Below are positions 8,776-17,383 of a stretch of DNA of 64,000 nucleotides, in pieces. A program made the position numbers and the translations under genes. Below the pieces are notes generated by a model. It made no database searches, was not told the DNA's origin, and saw only the letters and a list, made by a program, of their open reading frames with translations. Origin of the DNA: Lachnospiraceae bacterium (lineage in GTDB: Bacteria > Bacillota > Clostridia > Lachnospirales > Lachnospiraceae); the NCBI GenBank assembly GCA_009911185.1, contig QXWW01000005.1, positions 7,501 to 71,500 on the forward strand, read 5' to 3'. How positions within the stretch are numbered: the first letter of the stretch is position 1; every line of letters starts with the position of its first letter.

Positions 8776-9396
8776 CTACAGGAACGGATTCTGTGCCCGT
8801 TCCATGCCAATAGTTGTCAGATCCATATGCCCCGGATATACTTTCACCTGATCTGGCAGCACCAGCAGTTTTTCCTTAATGGAACGCACAATCTTCGCCG
8901 TACTCCCTCCCGGAAAATCCGTTCGACCCACTGACTGACAGAACAAAGTATCGCCGCTGAACAATACCTGTTCTTTCTCCAGGTAATAGCAGCAGCCCCC
9001 CTCTGTATGCCCAGGCGTATGAAGTACCTGAATGTCCATACCGGCCAGATTCAGGACTTCTTTATCTTTCACATAAATATCCGCATAATAACTGTCCCTG
9101 CGCCCGATCATTGCCGATACGTTCAGAGCTGGCTGTTTCAGCGTATTTTCCTCCGCTTCATGGGCATATATTTTTACGTCGAACAATTCCGCAAGCTCCT
9201 GCGCTGCCATAGCATGATCAAAATGCCCATGCGTCAGCAGTATGGCAACAGGCTTCAGCCCTTTCTGCCGAATCTTGCCGGCAAGCATCTGCGCAGAATC
9301 TCCCGGATCAATTATCAGCATTTCCTTTGTCTCTTCATTGACCGCAAAATAACAGTTCGTTCCCACCTGCCCTACACAATATTGCTCAATCTTCAT
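8776..9396 (-). CDS. MBL-fold metallo-hydrolase (glyoxalase II-like, YcbL type)
   Basis: 206 residues, one metallo-beta-lactamase domain. The dinuclear metal ligands are visible in LLTHGHFDHAMA (HxHxDH), HTPGHTEGG, FSGDTLF and the final YPGHMDLT. The short length without a C-terminal glutathione-binding domain fits the YcbL-like group of hydroxyacylglutathione hydrolase homologues. Substrate is unknown, with thioester hydrolysis most likely. ATG 9396 has AAAGGA about 10 bases upstream; the longer start at 9417 has none. It precedes hemZ in the same direction. Confidence 0.88.
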   Translation of the reverse strand: MKIEQYCVGQVGTNCYFAVNEETKEMLIIDPGDSAQMLAGKIRQKGLKPVAILLTHGHFDHAMAAQELAELFDVKIYAHEAEENTLKQPALNVSAMIGRRDSYYADIYVKDKEVLNLAGMDIQVLHTPGHTEGGCCYYLEKEQVLFSGDTLFCQSVGRTDFPGGSTAKIVRSIKEKLLVLPDQVKVYPGHMDLTTIGMERAQNPFL

Positions 9397-9550
9397 AATT
9401 ACATGTTCCTTTCCCAAATCATCGATTATTCAAAAATAAAACATATTATAATTCTGCAGTTATTGACGACAACTATTTTATTATAACTCCAACTTGAAAA
9501 ATTGACCAGTCATTTTTATTTTGTTTTTTTTATTCTTTTTTCAAAATGCT

Positions 9551-9580
9551 ATTGCTTTTTTCCTGAATACTATATAGTAT
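9551..9580 (+). promoter_or_regulatory. possible promoter of the chemoreceptor gene
   Basis: TTGCTT (9552-9557) is followed 17 bases later by TAGTAT (9575-9580) inside a very AT-rich stretch, 43 bp before the start codon. The match is partial. A motility-type sigma factor promoter was not found here. Confidence 0.3.
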
Positions 9581-9622
9581 ATAAGTAACGGAATTTTAAT
9601 AAAACACTGGAGTGAGTAAACG

Positions 9623-11278
9623 ATGAAAAAGAAAAACAAAAGAGTCCGCCATCTGGGGCGCAAAGTAAACAATCTGGTGATACTTTTAATGGCTGTCAGT
9701 ATTTCGATTATGGTAGTACTATGTGTCGGCATGTTCTATAAGCAGACTATGCGTATGCTGCAGAACCGCTGTGTCAACGGTACCAATATGCTGGCATACC
9801 TTATGGAGAACCACCATCCGGAAACTCCGGAAGCCATCACCCAGATGCTGGACGATCTGAAAGAACAAATGCGATGTGAATTTACCATTTTTGACGGTAA
9901 TGTACGCGCTTACACCACCGTTGAACAGAAGGGGGAACGTCTCGTAGGAACAACCCTCTCCGACGACCTTACGGAAATTGTGCTGAAACAGGGGAAATCC
10001 TATGTAGGACGGGCAGAAATTCTGGGTATCAGCTATCTTTGCTCCTATGTCCCCATCAAAGACGATTCCGGAAATGTCACTGGCCTTATTTTTGCAGGAG
10101 TTTCCATGGCCGATGCGTTTATGCAGATTGATCTGACTATCAAGCTGTCCTGCGCTGCAGGTATTGCCTTAATACTTATCAGTTCCATGCTAATGGCGCT
10201 TTTTATCAAACGTTCCGTATCACAACCGCTTTCAAAAATCACCACGCTTGCTAAAACGATTGAAAACGGAGATCTGGGACTGAACCGCGGTGTGGAGTTA
10301 ACGGTTGACATCCGTTCTAACGATGAAATCGGTGTGCTGGGAAGCGCTTTTGAAAACACCATACTTCGGCTGCGCAGTTACATAGGGGAAATTTCCTCCA
10401 TATTGCAGGAAATCGCCAAAGGCAACCTGACCTCAAATATTTCACAGGATTATGTGGGCGACTTTTCTTCCATTAAAGAATCACTGCAGGGCATACTGAC
10501 CAAGCTGAACGGTACGATGTCTCAGATTGCCGAAAGTTCCCATTATGTCTCCAATGGTTCTTCTCAGATGTCCATCGGCGCTCAGGCGCTCAGTCAGGGT
10601 GCGGTCGAACAATCCAGTGCTGTAGAAGAGCTGGACGGAAGTATTCAGCATATCTCTCACCATGTTGGACAGACCGCTGAAAACGCACAGGAAGCAAGCC
10701 AGAAGGTAACTTTCTTAAGTGAACAGATTGCAGAGAGCAACGAAAAAATGCAGGAAATGATTCTTGCAATGCAGGAAATCAACGACAGTTCCAACGAAAT
10801 CAGCAATATTATCAAAACTATTGAAAATATTGCCCTGCAGACCAATATTCTTGCTCTTAATTCTGCAGTTGAAGCGTCTCGCGCAGGGGAAGCCGGCAAA
10901 GGTTTTGCCGTAGTTGCCAAAGAGGTGCGCGAGCTTGCAGGCAAGAGTTCAGATGCTTCCAAAACTACTTCTGAACTGATCGAGCGTTCTATTATCGCCG
11001 TAGAAAAGGGAACGAAAATTGCCAATGAGACCGCTGCGCAGCTTGCAACAGTAGTTGCAAATGCCAATGAGATTGTGGAAACCACCAACGAGATTGCAGA
11101 TGCCGCGCAGATTCAGGCAAAATCTGTCTCTCATGTCCAGGAACGAATCGGACAGATTTCCAGCGTGGTACAGACCAATTCCGCTACCGCGGAACAAAGC
11201 GCCGCTACCAGCGAAGAACTTAGTGAACAGGCGGGTCTATTAAAGAACCTGATCGATATGTTCCGTCTTAAAAAATAG
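9623..11278 (+). CDS. methyl-accepting chemotaxis protein
   Basis: 551 residues. Transmembrane helix 1 is at about 14-38. An extracytoplasmic ligand domain of about 130 residues, probably a single Cache fold, runs to about 168. Helix 2 is at about 169-193, then a HAMP domain and a long helical signalling domain. The hairpin tip is clear: [20 protein letters not shown] and [18 protein letters not shown] at about 405-445, where CheA and CheW bind. The start has GGAGTGAG 6 bases upstream. It is monocistronic on the plus strand, with a terminator after it. No CheR-tethering pentapeptide is seen at the C-terminus (it ends FRLKK), and no che or flagellar genes are nearby, so its partners lie elsewhere. 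Confidence 0.95.
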   Translation: MKKKNKRVRHLGRKVNNLVILLMAVSISIMVVLCVGMFYKQTMRMLQNRCVNGTNMLAYLMENHHPETPEAITQMLDDLKEQMRCEFTIFDGNVRAYTTVEQKGERLVGTTLSDDLTEIVLKQGKSYVGRAEILGISYLCSYVPIKDDSGNVTGLIFAGVSMADAFMQIDLTIKLSCAAGIALILISSMLMALFIKRSVSQPLSKITTLAKTIENGDLGLNRGVELTVDIRSNDEIGVLGSAFENTILRLRSYIGEISSILQEIAKGNLTSNISQDYVGDFSSIKESLQGILTKLNGTMSQIAESSHYVSNGSSQMSIGAQALSQGAVEQSSAVEELDGSIQHISHHVGQTAENAQEASQKVTFLSEQIAESNEKMQEMILAMQEINDSSNEISNIIKTIENIALQTNILALNSAVEASRAGEAGKGFAVVAKEVRELAGKSSDASKTTSELIERSIIAVEKGTKIANETAAQLATVVANANEIVETTNEIADAAQIQAKSVSHVQERIGQISSVVQTNSATAEQSAATSEELSEQAGLLKNLIDMFRLKK

Positions 11279-11323
11279 CGATAGCAAGCCCGTATCAAAT
11301 CGTTCTTGCACGTACATAAGATA

Positions 11324-11395
11324 AAAACAGCCAAAATCTGTGCTCCCGCCCTTCATTCCCGGAAGGGCAAAGGACCGCCAGGTTTTGGCTGTTTT
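11324..11395. terminator. two-sided terminator between chemoreceptor and rel
   Basis: AAAACAGCCAAAA (from 11324) pairs with TTTTGGCTGTTTT (ending 11395). A second hairpin GCCCTTC/GAAGGGC lies in the loop (11348-11368). Because both arms end in A/T runs, it can stop transcription of the plus-strand chemoreceptor gene and of rel, which converge here. Confidence 0.85.
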
Positions 11396-11443
11396 ACTGT
11401 GCGAATGCAGCGCCAACGCCTCCTTTTGCCGGAAGACGCTTTT

Positions 11444-13774
11444 TTATCCTCTGGTTCTTTCTATATCTATCACGCTCTCCACTTGGCGTATCTTATCTAT
11501 CAGGCTGTTTAATTCATCCTTTCCTTTCGTTCCAAAGGCCAAAGTAATGGTAGCAATCCCCTGTTTACTGGTGGTGGAATGAACTGCATTAATATCTATC
11601 TGACGTTCTGTCAGGACTTTGGTAATATCCACCAGAAGACCCGTACGGTTATTTCCGTAAATCTTGATCTCCGCCATATAGCGGCTTTCCTCACCTTCCC
11701 GCGTCTGCCATTCTGCGTCCAGCAGACGCGGCCGGTCTATCTCTGAAAGATTGAGGACATTAATACAATCGGTACGATGAATCGAAATGCCTCTGCCTCT
11801 GGTAACAAATCCCACAATTTCATCCCCCGGCACCGGCGCGCAGCAGCGGGAAAAACGCACCGCCACATCATCAATGCCCTTCACTACAATTCCGCTTTTT
11901 GTGCGCACATTGATGCGCCGCTCTTTATTCCCACCGGAGGCAGTTCCGGAAAGCCCTCCGTGTTCCGCATTCTTTAAAATATCCTCGTCCGTTATGGCAA
12001 GCGGGTTGTCTTCCTGATAATACTCCAGCATTTTATTGACAATCTGCCCTTCTTTCAACCCACCGTGCCCTATGGCGGCCAGCACAGAGTCCCAATCCCG
12101 GAAGCCATATTTGCGCATGATTCGGTTCTGATAAGAAAGCTGGTTTAACTCCGGCCATTGTATGTTCTTTGTTTTGCAATATTGTGCAATCAGTTCTTTG
12201 CCTTTAGAAATATTTTCTTCTTTAAATTCGCTGCGGAACCACTGATTAATTTTATTTTTTGCCTGGGTACTCTTTACAATATTCAGCCAGTCCCGGCTGG
12301 GACCTTTGGAATTTTGGGAAGTCAGTATCTCAATACGGTCCCCATTCTGAATGGCATAGTCAAAATTTACCAGCTTGCCGTTTACTTTGGCGCCAATCAT
12401 CCGATTGCCCACTGCAGAATGGATGCTGTATGCAAAATCAATGGGGCTTGAGCCATTAGGAAGATTTTTCACATCTCCGGAAGGAGTAAAACAGAATACC
12501 GTATCGGCAAATAAATCCAGATCGCTTTTCAAAAGGCTTAAAAATTCCCGGTTGTCTGACATATCCTTCTGCCATTCCAGAATCTGGCGAAGCCAGCTTA
12601 ATTTCTCTTCCTCCTGATTCTTCTCCAGGTTCTTATTGCCGTTAGAGGCTTCTTTATATTTCCAGTGCGCTGCAATTCCATATTCCGCTGTGCGGTGCAT
12701 TTCGAAGGTACGTATCTGTATCTCAAAAGGCTGGCCGGTGGGACCAATCAGGGTAGTATGCAATGATTGGTACATATTGGGCTTAGGCATCGCAATATAA
12801 TCCTTAAACCGCCCCGGAATCGGCTTATACATTTCATGAATCACGCCCAACGCCGCATAACAGTCTTTAACAGAATTTACGATAATCCGGATGGCAAACA
12901 GATCAAAAATCTGATCGAGGGTCTTATCCTGATTTACCATCTTCTTATAGATACTAAAGAAATGTTTGGCGCGTCCGTCAATGTCCGCCTTGATTCCCGC
13001 GCCTTTAATATGTTTTTTTACCTCCTTCACCAACTGGCCGATGTATTCTTCGCGAACGCTTTTTCTCAGAGCCACCTTATCCACCAGGTCATAATAAGCC
13101 TCTGGCTCCAAGTATTTTAACGAAAGGTCATCCAGTTCGACCTTAATCTTGGAAATTCCCAGCCGCTGGGCAATCGGCGCATAAATATCCATGGTTTCCC
13201 TTGCTTTTTCTTTCTGCTTTTCCGGTTTCATATATCTTAGGGTACGCATATTGTGGAGGCGGTCTGCCAGTTTAATCAGGATAACACGGATATCTTTGGC
13301 CATGGCAAGAAACATTTTTCGCATATTCTCCGCCTGCACCTCTACCTTATCCGCTTCATAAGGCAATTGACCCAGCTTGGTTACGCCATCGACCAGAAGA
13401 GCTACTTCCTGGCTAAATTCCTCTGCGATCTCATCGTCCGTCATCACGGTATCTTCCACTACGTCATGAAGAATCCCCGCCACGATGGTTTCTTTATCCA
13501 GCTCTAATTCAGCGAGAATAATCGCCACGCACAATGGATGAATAATATATGCTTCGCCTGATTTACGCACCTGCCCCTTATGGGCCTTCTCTGCAATCTT
13601 GTATGCCTTCTCTATCAGGGAAATATCGGTGGAAGGATGATACCTTCTCACGCTTGCAATCAGTTCTTCATATAAACTCTCCGGACTTACAAATTCCTTA
13701 GTGGGTTTTATATGATCATCCTGCATTTCCATATTCTGCTGCTCCTGCTGTTGATTCCTCTTCCTATCTTCCAT
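11444..13774 (-). CDS. rel: bifunctional (p)ppGpp synthetase/hydrolase Rel
   Basis: 776 residues, full length. Rel makes and degrades the alarmone (p)ppGpp in the stringent response. Domain order: HD hydrolase (AYIIHPLCVA and GILHDVVEDT, roughly residues 50-200), synthetase (FDLFAIRIIV, PKPNMYQSLHTTLIGP, QIRTFEMHRTAEYGIAAHWK), TGS (TVFCFTPSGDVKNLPNG), a zinc-finger/helical region with SRCCAPVPGDEIVGF, and a C-terminal ACT/RRM domain (RTGLLVDITKVL). The hydrolase His-Asp pair and the synthetase motifs are intact, so both activities are expected. ATG 13774 is better spaced from GGAGAG than the ATG at 13780. The N-terminus has a glutamine-rich leader (NQQQEQQN). Confidence 0.96.
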   Translation of the reverse strand: MEDRKRNQQQEQQNMEMQDDHIKPTKEFVSPESLYEELIASVRRYHPSTDISLIEKAYKIAEKAHKGQVRKSGEAYIIHPLCVAIILAELELDKETIVAGILHDVVEDTVMTDDEIAEEFSQEVALLVDGVTKLGQLPYEADKVEVQAENMRKMFLAMAKDIRVILIKLADRLHNMRTLRYMKPEKQKEKARETMDIYAPIAQRLGISKIKVELDDLSLKYLEPEAYYDLVDKVALRKSVREEYIGQLVKEVKKHIKGAGIKADIDGRAKHFFSIYKKMVNQDKTLDQIFDLFAIRIIVNSVKDCYAALGVIHEMYKPIPGRFKDYIAMPKPNMYQSLHTTLIGPTGQPFEIQIRTFEMHRTAEYGIAAHWKYKEASNGNKNLEKNQEEEKLSWLRQILEWQKDMSDNREFLSLLKSDLDLFADTVFCFTPSGDVKNLPNGSSPIDFAYSIHSAVGNRMIGAKVNGKLVNFDYAIQNGDRIEILTSQNSKGPSRDWLNIVKSTQAKNKINQWFRSEFKEENISKGKELIAQYCKTKNIQWPELNQLSYQNRIMRKYGFRDWDSVLAAIGHGGLKEGQIVNKMLEYYQEDNPLAITDEDILKNAEHGGLSGTASGGNKERRINVRTKSGIVVKGIDDVAVRFSRCCAPVPGDEIVGFVTRGRGISIHRTDCINVLNLSEIDRPRLLDAEWQTREGEESRYMAEIKIYGNNRTGLLVDITKVLTERQIDINAVHSTTSKQGIATITLAFGTKGKDELNSLIDKIRQVESVIDIERTRG

Positions 13775-13877
13775 ATGCATCTCTCCATCTTACCCGTCTC
13801 TTACGGTTTCCCCATATGTACCTCCAGACGCTTTTCGTTACCATGTCGCCTCCCAAGGTATACCTTCGTTAGTCGAG

Positions 13878-14792
13878 TTAATCTACATTATACAACGTTT
13901 TTATATATTTTTGCAATGGCTTCTGGCGTATTTTTATTTCTTCCTGCCAGAGAAACCCCAATTTTTCCGCCAAATGGATCGATATCTGATTTTCTTTGTG
14001 TATCAAACAGTATAACGCAGGACATTTCAATGATTTCCCGGCAAACTTCAAAATCTCCTTGCACAACTCTGTAGCATATCCCTGATTCTGGAACGGTTTG
14101 CCTATCACATATCCCAATTCCAATATTGTCTCACCTGGAAGCTGCACATGGTCAAGCCCCGCCCTTCCAATGATTTTGCCGGATTTTTTTTCCACGGCAA
14201 CCCACATCCCATAGCCGAAAAAAGTATACATATGCTCTATGTATGCCCTGGTATATTCTTCCTCCTTTTTACGGTTTTCATACAGCCCTTCCATATATCT
14301 GGTAATGCTTTCGTCCTGGTAGAGTTCATACAAAGCGTCTAAATCTTCCAAAGTGATTTCCCTGAGCAGACACCTTTCTGTCTCCATGACGACCCATGGA
14401 ATCCCGTGCTTACGCTGATATACACGTTCCAAAAAAGAAAAATCCACCTCGTCAAATCCTTCCACTACCTGCTTCACCCCCGAAAGCTTCTGACCTGGAA
14501 AGGCCGGGTTTACATATCCTAAACAGGCAAGACCCGGGCCGATAGCAAGAACCCTGTCTGTCGCAGCCAAAAGAAGACATTCCTCTGGCCGAATTTGATG
14601 GAGTTTAAGCACTGTTTCCAGTTTCTGTGGGGTGTCAGCCTGATACATGTCGAGATTAATAATCTGCACGCCATGGCTGTATAAATTATCTAAAAGCTCC
14701 GTCAGCCCGTCTTCCATGACAAACCGCTCCAGGTCTTTTTCCTTTGCAATATTTAATTCTTTCAGGGAAATAATCAATCCTCGCAATCTCAT
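13878..14792 (-). CDS. HAD-like / GNAT acetyltransferase fusion protein
   Basis: 304 residues, two parts. The first about 145 residues resemble a degenerate HAD or phosphoglycolate-phosphatase-like domain (LLLAATDRVLAIGPGLACLG and VVEGFDEVDFSFLERVYQR). The catalytic DxD of active HAD phosphatases is not evident. The second part is a GNAT domain (RCLLREITLEDLDALYELY, YGMWVAVEKKSGKIIGRAGL and the CoA loop GKPFQNQGYATELCKEIL), most like RimJ/RimL acetyltransferases. ATG 14792 has GAGGAGAGG immediately upstream. The substrate is unknown. It is separated by 86 bp from the PspC gene and may be the last gene of that operon. Confidence 0.8.
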   Translation of the reverse strand: MRLRGLIISLKELNIAKEKDLERFVMEDGLTELLDNLYSHGVQIINLDMYQADTPQKLETVLKLHQIRPEECLLLAATDRVLAIGPGLACLGYVNPAFPGQKLSGVKQVVEGFDEVDFSFLERVYQRKHGIPWVVMETERCLLREITLEDLDALYELYQDESITRYMEGLYENRKKEEEYTRAYIEHMYTFFGYGMWVAVEKKSGKIIGRAGLDHVQLPGETILELGYVIGKPFQNQGYATELCKEILKFAGKSLKCPALYCLIHKENQISIHLAEKLGFLWQEEIKIRQKPLQKYIKTLYNVD

Positions 14793-14879
14793 TTTCCTCT
14801 CCTCTGACAGCGAACATACAGACGCGAAAGAAGAATCCTGCAAGCAGGATTCTCCCTCAACCGCCTAATTATTGTTCTG

Positions 14880-15062
14880 TTACAGTTCTTCCGGCATAAT
14901 AACTGCCGCCACAAGATAAATAATAATTCCTGTAGAAGTGCATCCCAACAGCACCGCCAGCAGACGGATAATGGTCGGATCCACATTAAAATATTCTCCA
15001 AGACCGCCGCATACGCCGCAAAGCACTCTGTTCTTCCTGGATTTATATAATCTCTTTTCCAT
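14880..15062 (-). CDS. PspC domain protein
   Basis: 60 residues, essentially one PspC domain: LYKSRKNRVLCGVCGGLGEY, then NVDPTIIRLLAVLL and one hydrophobic helix (about 30-56). PspC-type proteins are small inner-membrane factors of envelope-stress systems. GGAGGG precedes the ATG at 15062. It lies 18 bp after the DUF4097 gene in the PadR-led operon, so it is probably expressed with those envelope sensors. Confidence 0.92.
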   Translation of the reverse strand: MEKRLYKSRKNRVLCGVCGGLGEYFNVDPTIIRLLAVLLGCTSTGIIIYLVAAVIMPEEL

Positions 15063-15080
15063 ATTTGCGCCCTCCTTTTC

Positions 15081-16049
15081 TTACAAACCTTCAAAGGAAA
15101 CTTCTACGTCTCCTATATTACATTCTACCTTTATCTCTTTTGCGGCATCATTTTCAATCTTCTTTTTATTGCCTAATCCGCTGAAACTGCTATCGCCAAT
15201 GGTCACATCGCCTACGCCGCATTTCACCTCATAGTTATAATCCTGCTCCGCACCGGCTGCCTCGGCCTCTATGGAACCGATTCCACAGTTAATTTCTATT
15301 AGATCCGCCGCAATCCGCTCCGCTGTGATCTCTCCCACATTTGCAACCAGCTCCATCTGCCGCGCCGTCACATCCTCAAGCTCAATCTCCCCGGCGCCCA
15401 CATCCGCCGTAAATTTCTCCAAAGCTGTCAGCTTTCCGCCAGCCTCGCATTCCCCTGCATTTACATTAATACTAATTTGCTCCGCTGTCAATGGCATATT
15501 CACAATTATATCGCCTGCGTCTTGCTTCAAGGAAATTTTTCTCAATATTTGGCTCATCTTTTCCATATCAGAAGGGATGCGAATGGTAATTCTGGTGCTG
15601 TCATTATGGATGCTACGTTTGCTTCCTGTCTCTTTTATTTCCAGCGTGCCGCCGCTCATCTCCGCTTCTACTTTACGTTTATGGTTACTTTTGCGGTATT
15701 CTACCGTCACCTGAATCTCTTCTGTATCTTCTGTATTTTCCTCAATAAAAACGGTTCCATAATAAATATCCATATCCAGCTCCTGTATGCCGTCCTCCTT
15801 AAGAGAAAAAACATACTGTTCCCTGTCGGCGCTGCTAAAACTTTCATCGTCATCCACCCAGGGAACGCGGTTCCTCTGAATTACAATTGGAATACTTCCC
15901 AAAGAACCAATGGAAAAGTTTCCGTCTTCCACCTCTTCCCAAAATTCATTGAAATTAAATCCGATTCCCAGCCCGATCATGCAAAACGTACTGCCCAGAA
16001 TTACTAGTACCAATGATAAAATCAATGCAATTTTTACAAACCCTTTCAT
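15081..16049 (-). CDS. DUF4097-type beta-helix membrane protein
   Basis: 322 residues. One N-terminal transmembrane helix (about 5-27) anchors a large outside domain. Its second half is a run of short beta strands with repeating G-x-G/N-x-G turns (VNAGECEAGG, DVGAGEIELEDV, NVGEITAERI, NCGIGSIEAEA, KCGVGDVTIG, CNIGDVEVSF), the look of the DUF4097 beta-solenoid also found in LiaG-like proteins. ATG 16049 has GGAAAGGAG 8 bases upstream. With PadR, DUF1700 and PspC it forms a conserved envelope-stress operon of Firmicutes. The molecular role is unknown. Confidence 0.85.
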   Translation of the reverse strand: MKGFVKIALILSLVLVILGSTFCMIGLGIGFNFNEFWEEVEDGNFSIGSLGSIPIVIQRNRVPWVDDDESFSSADREQYVFSLKEDGIQELDMDIYYGTVFIEENTEDTEEIQVTVEYRKSNHKRKVEAEMSGGTLEIKETGSKRSIHNDSTRITIRIPSDMEKMSQILRKISLKQDAGDIIVNMPLTAEQISINVNAGECEAGGKLTALEKFTADVGAGEIELEDVTARQMELVANVGEITAERIAADLIEINCGIGSIEAEAAGAEQDYNYEVKCGVGDVTIGDSSFSGLGNKKKIENDAAKEIKVECNIGDVEVSFEGL

Positions 16050-16094
16050 ACTGGCTACTCCTTTCCTATACCAAACGGACAAATCCGCTCACAA

Positions 16095-16772
16095 CTACTT
16101 TCCTATATTGCAGGCAATACTTCTCCACAATTTGCCCAATGCATTACAAATCCAGGGAATGGCCGTTTTACACGCCCATACGCAGAAAATCGTCACCAGC
16201 AATGCGACAGCCCATACCAGCATTGCGGCTCCCACCAGCGCAAATCCTATGGCCACGCTTCCCACGGCAAACTGGCTGATGCCAATGCCAAAAAGTACTC
16301 CGCCTGTAATATAAAGAGCTCCGGCGGTTGCAACCGTGCCAACGGTTAAACCCAATACGGTACCGAACAATCCCGCCAAAAGCCCGCCCCAAACAGGACT
16401 GGTCAACACGGCTATAATAACCACTAAAATAATCTTCAGAGTCTTATTTTCATCGTATACGAAACGGCTGCTCTTCTGCTCCTGCCCCTCTTTCTTTTTT
16501 AAGTTGACAGTCTGTTTCTGTTCAAACCGTTCATCTTCATAACCATGCTCTGTGTATGCGCCGTTGTCTGGGTTCTGCTCCATGCCAAGATCGGCTTTAA
16601 TCGTGGCCGCCACCTTCTGCGGCGACTCCAGTTCTTTTAAAATCCGTTCTTCGTTCTCTTCTCCTGCGTCTTCAAAATAGCTCTGGTAATAAGATAACGC
16701 TTCCCGTCTCTCTTCTTCTGATATGTCTGTCAGCAGCGCTTCCAACTGCCTCATAAATTCTTCTCTTCTCAT
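16095..16772 (-). CDS. DUF1700 / HAAS-domain membrane protein
   Basis: 225 residues. The first about 65 residues (MRREEFMRQLEALLTDISEE and ALSYYQSYFEDAG) match the HAAS/DUF1700 helical signalling domain. This is followed by a charged linker and three or four glycine/alanine-rich transmembrane helices (about 112-215). Such proteins are usually encoded directly after a PadR regulator and act with it in envelope signalling. The start overlaps the padR stop as ATGA, and GGGAGGAG lies upstream inside padR, so translation is coupled. Confidence 0.88.
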   Translation of the reverse strand: MRREEFMRQLEALLTDISEEERREALSYYQSYFEDAGEENEERILKELESPQKVAATIKADLGMEQNPDNGAYTEHGYEDERFEQKQTVNLKKKEGQEQKSSRFVYDENKTLKIILVVIIAVLTSPVWGGLLAGLFGTVLGLTVGTVATAGALYITGGVLFGIGISQFAVGSVAIGFALVGAAMLVWAVALLVTIFCVWACKTAIPWICNALGKLWRSIACNIGK

Positions 16773-17092
16773 GCCAGCTCTCCTCCCGAAAATAACGTTG
16801 TAATTTTAGAAGAATAATTTACCCATTCTGTCCGATATAGCTGCAACTGCGCGTTGCCTTTGTCTGTGATCTTATAATATCTGCGGTTTCTTCCCCCGCA
16901 TTCCATATCGTACACTTCCAGGCAGTCATCCTTCTGCAGCCGCCGAAGTACAGGATACAGGGTTGATTCCGACACTTCAATCGCCTGCCGTACATCCTGA
17001 GTAATCTTGTATCCATATGTGCCCTCTTTTTCCTTACATACAACTGCAAGAACAATGGCATCCAAAAGAGCTGCACCTGTATTAAATACCAT
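16769..17092 (-). CDS. PadR family transcriptional regulator
   Basis: 107 residues, a minimal PadR winged helix with a short C-terminal dimerisation helix. Signatures are LLDAIVLAVVCKEKEGTYGY, the recognition region VSESTLYPVLRRLQKDDCLE and NRRYYKITDKGNAQL. It is the first gene of the operon padR-DUF1700-DUF4097-pspC. GGAAGGAG precedes the ATG at 17092. PadR proteins of this size typically repress their own operon and release on envelope or drug stress. The promoter and palindromes upstream fit autoregulation. Confidence 0.93.
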   Translation of the reverse strand: MVFNTGAALLDAIVLAVVCKEKEGTYGYKITQDVRQAIEVSESTLYPVLRRLQKDDCLEVYDMECGGRNRRYYKITDKGNAQLQLYRTEWVNYSSKITTLFSGGELA

Positions 17093-17107
17093 CTCATCAC
17101 TCCTTCC

Positions 17108-17179
17108 TCATATAATATTATTTTATTTATATTACTATTTTATATTCAATACTATACATCATATAATATTATTTGTCAA
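17108..17179 (-). promoter_or_regulatory. padR operon promoter with two identical operator-like repeats
   Basis: Reading the minus strand, TTGACA (17179-17174) and TATAGT (17156-17151) are separated by exactly 17 bases, a near-consensus sigma-A promoter. A 16-nt sequence occurs twice, at 17159-17174 and 17108-17123. Each copy contains the perfect 10-bp palindrome ATAATATTAT. The first copy fills the promoter spacer and the second lies between promoter and ribosome binding site. They are good candidates for PadR operators (inference). Confidence 0.75.
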
Positions 17180-17219
17180 TAGTTATTGGAACAAAGCGGG
17201 CAAGTACGCATCAACTCCC

Positions 17220-17324
17220 TAAATCCTCATCCACGAGGGACTTGGAGGATTTACTGTGCCGAGTACCATTGCGAAGCAATAAATACCCTTTGAACGCGTG
17301 CGCATTTTATTTTCTTCTATAGGA
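17220..17324. repeat. two-hairpin intergenic element, copy A
   Basis: Between the kinase gene and the padR promoter. Hairpin 1 is TAAATCCTC/GAGGATTTA (17220-17253), then GCCGAG (17258-17263), then hairpin 2 ATTGC-GAA-GCAAT (17268-17280), then the tail GCATTTTATTTT ending in CTATAG (17302-17322). A second element at 61421-61522 has the same order and spacing. Strand of action is unknown. Confidence 0.5.
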
Positions 17325-17383
17325 AAAATCCCACAAAGCTTATGAATCACTCTCCGCTTCGTGAGATTCTCTGACAGTTCCCT

